This document shows positions 1 through 4,628 of a stretch of 21,603 nucleotides of DNA, piece by piece. Both the position numbers and the translations under genes were made by a program. The DNA lies in the NCBI GenBank assembly GCA_964498125.1, contig CAZCGE010000115.1, positions 1 through 21,603 on the forward strand, read 5' to 3'. Below the pieces are notes generated by a model. That model saw only the letters and a list, made by a program, of their open reading frames with translations. It had not been told where the DNA came from and ran no database searches. The stretch comes from CAMDBL01 sp964498125 (GTDB taxonomy: Bacteria; Pseudomonadota; Alphaproteobacteria; Rhizobiales; Hyphomicrobiaceae). Position 1 is the first letter of the stretch. Every line of letters begins with the position of its first letter.

Positions 1-215
1 TGGCCCATCACGTCAGCACGACGAGCGTCGATGGCCGGTGCTCCCAGAAAGCCGACAGTCTGCGACTGCGAGCATGCATTGCCATTGCCCATCATGTAGC
101 GAGGTGTTTGTCCGCTGACTGGGGTCCTGCGGTCAGGGCCAGCCATTGCCAGGCCCTGCGAATCTTGGGAGGCGACGACGGCAGCTATCTCTGCATTGCC
201 GACTTGATCGCTCAC
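1..215 (-). CDS. Partial hypothetical protein, N-terminal part only
   Basis: A frame on the minus strand is open from an in-frame stop at 219-221 to the left edge, 71 codons plus two bases. The first possible start is GTG at 213-215, giving MSDQVGNAEI, with no clear Shine-Dalgarno site. The translation includes a stretch reading SGQTPRYMMGNGNACSQSQT. Codon use looks reasonable but I do not recognise the family. The rest of the gene lies outside the window, so it could be a chance frame. Confidence 0.3.
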   Translation of the reverse strand, partial: MSDQVGNAEIAAVVASQDSQGLAMAGPDRRTPVSGQTPRYMMGNGNACSQSQTVGFLGAPAIDARRADVMG

Positions 216-352
216 GCATCAGGAGTGGGTACAGTCCGCCGCCGCCTCGCTGGTTTCTCGGACGCCGGCAGCGATGGGTTTGGCACGTGCGGGACCAACC
301 GATGTCCGAAATTCCTGCACCGAATCGTAATTCGCGTGGTAGCCTCAAAGCA

Positions 353-364
353 GTTAACACTACA
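353..364 (+). repeat. 12-bp direct repeat, left copy
   Basis: GTTAACACTACA occurs here and again at 838-849. In both copies one base separates the repeat from an NTG codon (ATG at 366, GTG at 851). The two copies bracket the 158-codon reading frame almost exactly. Confidence 0.8.
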
Positions 365-365
365 A

Positions 366-842
366 ATGGGGGACGCCGTGGGATGGTATCGGGTCGTCAA
401 AACGATCAAAGGCCATCGCTACATCTACGAGCAGCGGACCTGGCGGGAGGGCAAGCGCGTTCGCACGCAGAGCCGATACGTCGGACCGGCACAGGACTCC
501 GGTGCGAGATCGCGCACAGCGCCCCTCCTCGGATCAGTCGTGGTCGGACCAGTGTGGCGAGCCGAAAGCGGCTACCGCCACGAGCGTGGCGCCTCCGCCT
601 GGGACGTGGTCACCTACGAGAGCGAGGACCTCGGCAACACGTATTTGCGCGAGCAAGCCGAGAGCGTGTGTCGGGACGTCGACCTGCGGCGGCGCGCGGC
701 GACCGACCTGGTGTGGGTGACGCCGACCGCCAAGGCCGCACGCCGCTACGGCGGAAGGCTCACTCAGGTCGACCTGCCGGCCGGATCGCGGATCATCGCC
801 ATCGATCGCGACGAGGGTTGGCTGGTCTTGCGAGGCGGTTAA
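366..842 (+). CDS. Hypothetical protein of the mobile-element type
   Basis: This is a 158-residue basic protein of unknown function. The N-terminal part (WYRVVKTIKGHRYIYEQRTW, then REGKRVRTQSRYVGP) is a pattern I associate with small uncharacterised proteins on alphaproteobacterial plasmids and integrative elements. The C-terminal part ends PAGSRIIAIDRDEGWLVLRGG and looks like a compact folded domain. The open frame reaches back to 108, but coding character only begins near 366. ATG at 366 is used here. GTG at 378 is a good alternative because GGGGGA lies four bases before it and the WYRV motif would then start the protein. No membrane segment or signal peptide is seen. The stop codon TAA lies inside the second copy of the flanking direct repeat. 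Confidence 0.6.
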   Translation: MGDAVGWYRVVKTIKGHRYIYEQRTWREGKRVRTQSRYVGPAQDSGARSRTAPLLGSVVVGPVWRAESGYRHERGASAWDVVTYESEDLGNTYLREQAESVCRDVDLRRRAATDLVWVTPTAKAARRYGGRLTQVDLPAGSRIIAIDRDEGWLVLRGG

Positions 843-849
843 CACTACA
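838..849 (+). repeat. 12-bp direct repeat, right copy
   Basis: This is a second exact GTTAACACTACA, containing the TAA stop of the preceding gene and followed by a GTG at 851. The frame that starts there runs to 1189 but crosses the 107-bp duplication in two different frames, so it is probably not a gene. Confidence 0.8.
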
Positions 850-902
850 GGTGATCGCGAGTGAATATGGTGTCGGAGCAACCCTCTTCAGTTGGGTGAG
901 CC

Positions 903-1116
903 GAGTGCCGACGTGCGCTCGCCGTTCGCGCGATCATTTGGCGTCGCATCGATTTCGCCAACAATCGATTCACGAAATCGTGTCCGCCCGAAATTCGTTC
1001 AGTCAATTCGAGTGCCGCCGCGCGCTCTCCGTTCGCGCGATCAATTGGCGTCGCATCGATTTCGCCAACAATCGATACACGAAATCGTGTCCGCCCGAAA
1101 TTCGTTCAGTCAATTC
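903..1116. repeat. 107-bp tandem duplication (two copies)
   Basis: Bases 903-1009 are repeated at 1010-1116 with about five substitutions, for example CATTTGG versus CAATTGG and CGATTCACG versus CGATACACG. Only the first few bases of a third copy follow. Each unit contains an inverted repeat, CGATTTCG then CGAAATCG (950-957 and 973-980 in copy one), that could form an 8-bp stem. The unit length is not a multiple of three, so a protein repeat is unlikely. Confidence 0.9.
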
Positions 1117-1242
1117 GAGCGGCGTCGGTCAATCGAGTCCGCCATGTCGGCGCTGCTGTTTCGAGCGCACTGCTGTTGCTCGGAGATAGCGATCGCATAT
1201 CTGTCATCAGCGTCAGCGGACGGCCCGACCCCGTTCCTTTGG

Positions 1243-1291
1243 CCCCTGCGGCACACCCGACAAGTTTATCTTGTCGGGTGTGCCGCAGGGG
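1243..1291. repeat. Perfect 22-bp inverted repeat with 5-base loop
   Basis: The arms at 1243-1264 and 1270-1291 are perfectly complementary and enclose TTTAT. No T-run follows on either strand, so an ordinary intrinsic terminator is not supported. It sits inside a looser pair of outer arms: GCCCGACCCCG at 1223-1233 and its complement at 1341-1351. A further small hairpin, GGGCA-GTA-TGCCC, begins at the outer right arm. Confidence 0.9.
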
Positions 1292-1580
1292 ACGGGCCAA
1301 CCGAATCTCTTAGGATAGGCCTTTGGGGCCCGAAAAGGGGCGGGGTCGGGCAGTATGCCCGACATGGCGGACACACGAGAAAAGAAGCCAAATCAATACA
1401 TTATTCGGTCGACTTTTAGAATTGGGTGGGGATATCATGTTTCTCCCGACATATCCCCGTTCTTTGGCAACGGTTTGAATTCACGGACATTGATTGATCA
1501 CTTGAATATAAATGAACACTGCGTCACTGTCCATAAATTGGTGGGGGATAGCCAAGCATTTCGCATCGTGGGTATCGGAG

Positions 1581-1859
1581 TTATCGATCTCTGGCGCCGT
1601 GAACAATGCCAGTGACGATGATGGCCGCGGGCTTGTCCCACAGCTCGAAGACGATGATGTAGGGCGTGCCGGCGACCCGGCGCTCGTAGGTGTTTCGTGC
1701 GCGCCCTGGCCGCGCCAGAAGAGGGAAGTGCGCCAACATCTGGATGGTCTGCAGAATGGTCTCCAGTACCCGTCGAGCCGCTGCGGGACTGTCCTTGGCA
1801 ATCCATTGTCCGATGTCGTCGAGGTCTTTCCAGGCCGTCGCGTCGACGACCAATCTCAT
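1581..1859 (-). CDS. RelE/ParE family toxin
   Basis: A 92-residue protein of typical length for the ParE/RelE toxin superfamily. These toxins are RNases acting on ribosome-bound mRNA (RelE) or gyrase poisons (ParE). Visible family features are the N-terminal strand and helix (VVDATAWKDLDDIGQWIAKD), the PGRARNTYERRV segment near residues 51-62, the strand GTPYIIVFEL (64-73), and the C-terminal IVHGARDR. The sequence resembles ParE-like members more than RelE, but the target cannot be decided. The start ATG overlaps the stop of the upstream antitoxin by four bases (ATGA), which implies translational coupling. Confidence 0.88.
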   Translation of the reverse strand: MRLVVDATAWKDLDDIGQWIAKDSPAAARRVLETILQTIQMLAHFPLLARPGRARNTYERRVAGTPYIIVFELWDKPAAIIVTGIVHGARDR

Positions 1860-2080
1860 ACGCCGAAGGGGCGCAGCCGTTGCCGAACTTCGTCGATGGA
1901 GAGAAATACGCGATCCGGATCGGCCATGCGGCGCTCGATCTCGATGACCTGCGCATCGGACAGTTGCAGGTCGTCGTCCTGGCTTGCGCCGTAGTTGATG
2001 ATGGCGCGTGCGGCCGCCTCTTGCACATTTTCCGGTAGGTGACGCAGGACTTCTACCGCGTCCTCGATCAAATTACTCAT
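1856..2080 (-). CDS. Antitoxin partner of the RelE/ParE toxin
   Basis: A 74-residue acidic protein, first gene of a two-gene operon with the toxin. The C-terminal half, LSDAQVIEIERRMADPDRVF then LSIDEVRQRLRPFGV, is the toxin-binding type of tail found in small antitoxins paired with ParE-like toxins. The N-terminal half (LPENVQEAAARAIINYGASQ) may form the DNA-binding and dimerisation part. ATG at 2078-2080 is preceded by no Shine-Dalgarno sequence, and the likely promoter places transcription start within a few bases of it. Such antitoxins normally neutralise the toxin and repress their own promoter; the dyad at 2105-2138 is a candidate operator. Confidence 0.82.
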   Translation of the reverse strand: MSNLIEDAVEVLRHLPENVQEAAARAIINYGASQDDDLQLSDAQVIEIERRMADPDRVFLSIDEVRQRLRPFGV

Positions 2081-2088
2081 GCATATAG

Positions 2089-2118
2089 ATTATCACGGGA
2101 TTATTTCATGTCGCCCAA
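2089..2118 (-). promoter_or_regulatory. Candidate promoter of the TA operon
   Basis: On the minus strand TTGGGC (2113-2118) and GATAAT (2089-2094) are separated by 18 bp. Transcription would begin near 2082, leaving almost no leader before ATG at 2080. This fits the lack of a ribosome binding site. Confidence 0.45.
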
Positions 2119-2138
2119 TTTATATTTTACGACATGAA
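2105..2138. promoter_or_regulatory. Inverted repeat, candidate antitoxin operator
   Basis: TTCATGTCG (2105-2113) and CGACATGAA (2130-2138) form a perfect 9-bp inverted repeat with a 16-bp spacer. It overlaps the candidate -35 box. TA operons are usually autorepressed through such dyads. Confidence 0.5.
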
Positions 2139-2262
2139 TTCCAGGAAAGTCAAACTCTCGGTCGCTTCCTGGATTTTCATTTAATTCTTTTTCAAAAGGA
2201 ATTCCTATCTGTGTATTCATGCCTCTGTATATTCTTCAATGCGTATTCTTATATAGAGTGAT

Positions 2263-2340
2263 TTGCGCCCGTGCAATTCCTGATTTGCGCTGGCGCAAAC
2301 CTAGACTTGCACCAGTGCAAGTCAGGTCTTGCGAGGTTTC
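2263..2340. repeat. Iteron-like array: 14-bp dyads at exact 22-bp spacing
   Basis: TTGCGCCCGTGCAA starts at 2263, TTGCGCTGGCGCAA at 2285 and TTGCACCAGTGCAA at 2307, each exactly 22 bp apart. A half site, TTGCGA, begins at 2329, again 22 bp on. The consensus is TTGCRCnnnYGCAA with dyad symmetry. The last full copy and the half site overlap the 3' end of the HTH gene. Spacing of two helical turns puts all sites on one face of the DNA, as in iterons of plasmid origins or in a cooperative operator. Confidence 0.75.
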
Positions 2341-2687
2341 TTCTTCACCACGAAGTTGATGGTGTAGAAATTGGTCTTGCCCTGGCCACGACGTTCGATC
2401 TCGATGAGCGCACAGTCTTCGAGTTCGGTGATGGCGCGGCTGACGGTGGAGACGTGCGTGCCCATGTGTTCGGCAAGGCGTTCCTGGCCCGGAAAGCACA
2501 ACTGGTTGTGCCACGCATAGCTGAGCAGCAGTGAATAGGCGGTCTTGGCGTTGGCTGATAGGTCCGGGTTGCGCAGAATGAAGTTCGGCAGTTGCGTGAA
2601 GCCGTACCGCGCGATTGGATCGGCAGTATTGAGCCGCATGTTCTGCTCGATCTTTTCGAGATGACCGCCGATGTGGTCCATCTCCAT
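2322..2687 (-). CDS. Winged-helix replication-type DNA-binding protein (HTH_36-like)
   Basis: A 121-residue protein. The segment FTQLPNFILRNPDLSANAKT, YSLLLSYAWHN, CFPGQERLAEHMGTHVSTVS and RAITELEDCALIEIERRGQG is the winged helix-turn-helix found in replication-initiation-like proteins of plasmids, phages and integrative elements. The tail KTNFYTINFVVKKKPRKT contains the wing and a basic end. ATG at 2687 is chosen because homologues as I recall them begin with a short helix before MRLNT. GTG at 2726 or TTG at 2729, almost touching the upstream stop, are alternatives that would be translationally coupled. It lacks the second winged helix of classical Rep proteins, so it may be a regulator or co-initiator. 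Its 3' end lies in the 22-bp repeats, the most obvious candidate binding sites. Confidence 0.75.
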   Translation of the reverse strand: MEMDHIGGHLEKIEQNMRLNTADPIARYGFTQLPNFILRNPDLSANAKTAYSLLLSYAWHNQLCFPGQERLAEHMGTHVSTVSRAITELEDCALIEIERRGQGKTNFYTINFVVKKKPRKT

Positions 2688-2731
2688 ATGATAGCGCACT
2701 TCTGGTGGCCGACCTGTGGATATCACCAAAG

Positions 2732-3427
2732 CTACGCCGGGTTCGCCGTGCTGTCGCCTTCCCTATCGGTAGCATCGGCACTCGAACCAAGGACCCAATT
2801 GCGGGCCTTGAGCATGAAGTCGGCAAGCGTTGTGCTGTTGGAAACCGCCGTCATGCGTTGTAGCTCGATGAGCTGTTCTTGGCTTTTCGTTTGGATGTCT
2901 TCCGTGCGGCGCACCTGAGCTTCGTACTTGGCTTCGAGTTTCTCGACACGATCTTCCAGTCGCTTGACGTACGGGTGCTCATAGATGTCCAGGTCTGTCG
3001 CGTCATGGCGTGCTGTGGCGGGCTCCGTCGCCGTACTGTCGTCTTGATTTTTCGTGTCGGACACAGCCGGCTGTGGCGCGGCATGGCGTGCTATGTCCGC
3101 TTCGATTTCCCGTGCACTGTCCACTGCGACATGGTCCGTCATGGCCGGCTGTGGCGGGCTGCGGCGCGCGCGCTGCGCGTCGATCTGCTTGAGGTCACCG
3201 ATGGCTTTGGGAACCGAGGCCGGTGCGACGTACCACTCTTCGCCGGAAGGGCCACCGGGAATTTTCACGGCATCGAGCATCCCGGACTGACAGAGACGCA
3301 GCACGTGACGGTGGGACCGTTGAACACCGGCCTGGGCCAAGAGTGCTTCGACTTCGCGGACGGTCAGAGTATGACGCGCCTCGACAGTGTCGGGCTGTGG
3401 CGCGTCATGGCGGGCTGCGTCGGACAT
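2732..3427 (-). CDS. DNA-binding coiled-coil protein of a mobile element
   Basis: A 231-residue protein of unknown function. Residues 20-80 (LTVREVEALLAQAGVQRSHR, HVLRLCQSGMLDAVKIPGG) look like a helix-turn-helix of the excisionase or MerR-like kind. Residues 83-148 are a low-complexity linker with repeated ARHDA, ARHAAPQPA and PPQPAMTD motifs, matched in the DNA by repeats of GGCTGTGGCG and GGCATGGCG. Residues 152-193 (YVKRLEDRVEKLEAKYEAQV onward) form a predicted coiled coil. ATG at 3427 is chosen because the linker-type ARHDA motif begins right after it; the open frame extends 20 codons further through promoter-like DNA. The HTH gene follows within a few bases, so the two are probably an operon. 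Partition or replication accessory roles fit, but no specific function is shown. Confidence 0.65.
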   Translation of the reverse strand: MSDAARHDAPQPDTVEARHTLTVREVEALLAQAGVQRSHRHVLRLCQSGMLDAVKIPGGPSGEEWYVAPASVPKAIGDLKQIDAQRARRSPPQPAMTDHVAVDSAREIEADIARHAAPQPAVSDTKNQDDSTATEPATARHDATDLDIYEHPYVKRLEDRVEKLEAKYEAQVRRTEDIQTKSQEQLIELQRMTAVSNSTTLADFMLKARNWVLGSSADATDREGDSTANPA

Positions 3428-3464
3428 AGTCGCAGTGTAGCATCCGCAATTCGACAGATCGGGC

Positions 3465-3473
3465 TTATCCACA
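3465..3473 (+). promoter_or_regulatory. DnaA box
   Basis: TTATCCACA matches the consensus high-affinity DnaA box in all nine positions. It lies 38 bp upstream of the coiled-coil gene. A near match (ATATCCACA on the minus strand, 2716-2724) lies at the junction of the two genes. A single perfect 9-mer can occur by chance, but its position in this module is suggestive. Confidence 0.5.
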
Positions 3474-3528
3474 CACGGGCGGCCCAATCAGGCGACGCAA
3501 TCGAAGCGTGCCAGCGTCTCATTTCCGC

Positions 3529-3696
3529 TCATGGACGATCCTGTTCGGCCATGACATCCGACGAGGCACTCAGCAAAGCCGCGAGTCTCGCCTCATAGCG
3601 GTGCATCGCATCCTTGATCTCGACGCGATAATTCCAGCGGTTGTAAATGCGCACACGACTGGTGCCTGCACCGGGCCACGGCAATGAGCGGCGCTC
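3529..3696 (-). pseudogene. Possible C-terminal fragment of a tyrosine integrase
   Basis: An open minus-strand frame reads VRIYNRWNYRVEIKDAMHRY and continues EARLAALLSAS to a stop at 3529. Many large phage-type tyrosine recombinases end with a YNR...Y....R.AM..W...L motif of this kind, shortly after the catalytic tyrosine. The catalytic part is absent: the upstream DNA is an unrelated AT-rich stretch. It points toward lower coordinates and lies about 80 bp from the interrupted tRNA, where an integrase gene would be expected. The identification is from motif memory only and may be wrong. Confidence 0.35.
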
Positions 3697-3773
3697 TCTC
3701 AGAGCATGGCATCGAGGTGCCAAATCAATGCCAAAAAAAGTATAAAATTCTGATATTTAAAGATTTTTTGTAC

Positions 3774-3812
3774 GCTTGGAAGGCTGTTGCTCTACCATTG
3801 AGCTACACCCGC
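3774..3812 (-). tRNA. tRNA-Gly(TCC), 5' half only
   Basis: Read on the minus strand from 3812, the sequence follows an alphaproteobacterial tRNA-Gly through the acceptor 5' strand (GCGGGTG), D arm (GCTCAATGGTAGAGC), the 5' anticodon stem (ACAGC) and loop CTTCCAA with anticodon TCC at 3778-3780. After two further stem bases it changes to GTACAAAAAATC, which cannot pair as anticodon stem and has no T arm or 3' acceptor strand. The gene is therefore truncated after 39 bases, just past the anticodon loop. It cannot give a functional tRNA. No 3' half occurs elsewhere in the window. Confidence 0.85.
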
Positions 3813-3850
3813 AATTTCAATAATTTAGCTTGTCTTAGTCCTCAGATAGG

Positions 3851-4091
3851 CGCCGCCTTGGTGCATGGCGCGGCGGTTCAGCGTGGTTCTACCTGATGTC
3901 GCAGATGAAGTGAAGCCAGCCATGGCGATGGCGACGCGGTCGCCCCGGCGCTGGCCGTCTCGGCACAGATGTTTCCGACGCTCGAGCGGGCACTCGCCGG
4001 AGGTGGCTATCAGGGTGCGCCGACGGCCGATGCCGTGCGCTCTGCCGCCGGCATTCCCCTCGAGATCGCCAAGCTCCGCAATGTCTCATGA
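3851..4091 (+). pseudogene. Frameshifted C-terminal gene relic
   Basis: One frame reads LGAWRGGSAWFYLMSQMK and stops at 3911. A second frame continues at once with GDGDAVAPALAVSAQMFPTL and ERALAGGGYQGAPTADAVRS, ending IPLEIAKLRNVS at 4089-4091. Both pieces look like real protein while the other frames do not, so a frameshift near 3908-3912 is likely. There is no credible start or N-terminal part. I do not recognise the family. It lies just outside the presumed element end, so it may be a gene cut by the insertion. Confidence 0.4.
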
Positions 4092-4109
4092 ATTTACCGG
4101 ATGGACTCT

Positions 4110-4164
4110 AATACCAACCTGCGCAGACACTGACTCTCAGTTATGCCGTGCGCAGGTTGGTATT
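4110..4164. repeat. 16-bp perfect inverted repeat, possible terminator
   Basis: AATACCAACCTGCGCA (4110-4125) is perfectly complementary to 4149-4164, with a 23-base loop. It is followed by CTCTTTTGTTT, so it could act as a terminator on the plus strand after the relic ending at 4091. The loop is long for a terminator; a REP-type palindrome is an equal possibility. Confidence 0.7.
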
Positions 4165-4214
4165 CTCTTTTGTTTGCGCGCAGCCGCCACGCCAACCCTG
4201 CGCGCGTATACCAA

Positions 4215-4240
4215 TCTGCATGGGTCAACACCCATGCAGA
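4215..4240. repeat. 11-bp hairpin with CAAC loop
   Basis: TCTGCATGGGT (4215-4225) and ACCCATGCAGA (4230-4240) form a perfect stem around CAAC. The sequence GGACTCTAA stands both before the first palindrome (4103-4111) and just after this one (4242-4250), so the two look like members of one intergenic repeat family. Confidence 0.75.
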
Positions 4241-4250
4241 CGGACTCTAA

Positions 4251-4628
4251 CCCGCCCGAAAGTCTCGGAGTGCCCGACACCGTCTCAAATGTCCTGAACG
4301 CGCCGCGGGGCTTTTCCTTGGCTGTTGCCTGGTCCACAGTGTCGCCGCCTTGCAAATAGGCAGCGGCAGAGGGCCGCTCGTTTGGCTTCGAGTGTGGAGC
4401 CGGCCGACGACGTGCGCGGGTGAACTTGAACACCATTGTCCACAAAGAAACGTGGTGCCTCAATCTCGCCAGGAATGCGCCTCGCTCTGACCGCGTAAGA
4501 TTGTTACGCGACAGGCGCGCCAGGATGCGGGGCGCACGCAGTGGGACGACAGTTGTGTCATCGGCGCGCACTATGATCGCGAGCCGAATGGCGCCGTCGC
4601 ACAGCGGGCGGAGGCGGGAGATTTGAGA
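4251..4628. other. Intergenic region before the large membrane protein gene
   Basis: No gene is supported. A minus-strand frame covers much of it but runs into the palindromic repeats and has no recognisable motif. The segment presumably holds the promoter of the gene that starts at 4629; I see no convincing -35/-10 pair. Confidence 0.4.

Larger units (their letters stand above)
843..1580. other. 738-base gene-free stretch
   Basis: No convincing gene is seen. It holds the 107-bp duplication, the 22-bp palindrome and its outer arms, then an AT-rich part from about 1376. The AT-rich part includes an inverted repeat GGGGATAT (1428-1435) and ATATCCCC (1451-1458). Short open frames here have no start signals or recognisable protein motifs. 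Confidence 0.6.
2081..2260. other. AT-rich, dyad-rich segment beside the iteron-like array
   Basis: By eye the segment is about two-thirds A+T, in contrast to the GC-rich surroundings. Besides the operator dyad it contains TCCAGGAA/TTCCTGGA (2140-2147 and 2166-2173) and the palindrome AGGAATTCCT (2197-2206). It directly abuts the 22-bp repeats. An AT-rich stretch next to iterons is the usual layout of an unwinding region in iteron plasmids; this role is inferred. Confidence 0.5.
1..3775. mobile_element. Remnant of an integrated plasmid-like or integrative element, right end at tRNA-Gly
   Basis: The segment differs from the rest of the window. Gene density is low and AT-rich patches occur at about 1380-1580, 2081-2260 and 3720-3770. 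It carries tandem and inverted repeats, a TA operon, two DNA-binding-type proteins next to an iteron-like array, a DnaA box, and a fragment resembling an integrase C-terminus. It stops exactly where a tRNA-Gly(TCC) gene is interrupted. tRNA genes are the classic targets of tyrosine integrases, so the junction near 3774 is read as an element end. The left end is not in the window. No complete integrase, relaxase or transfer gene is visible, so the element is either decayed or mostly to the left. The boundary is inferred. Confidence 0.5.

Noticed and set aside
838..849. Integron attC core site suggested by GTTAAC
   Set aside because: GTTAACA does not fit the GTTRRRY core and no matching inverse core or attC fold was seen.
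146..1189. Long plus-strand open frame of 347 codons
   Set aside because: It overlaps the better supported gene at 366-842, crosses the 107-bp duplication in two frames, and is arginine/serine-rich as expected for a shadow frame in GC-rich DNA.
1243..1291. Intrinsic terminator
   Set aside because: No T-run follows the hairpin on either strand and no gene ends next to it.
2236..2826. 196-codon minus-strand frame over the HTH gene
   Set aside because: It spans the end of one gene and all of the next in a different frame and has no motif; the 121-residue frame has a clear winged helix.
4137..4571. 144-codon minus-strand frame in the intergenic region
   Set aside because: It ends inside the palindromic repeats, has no recognised motif and no convincing start signal.
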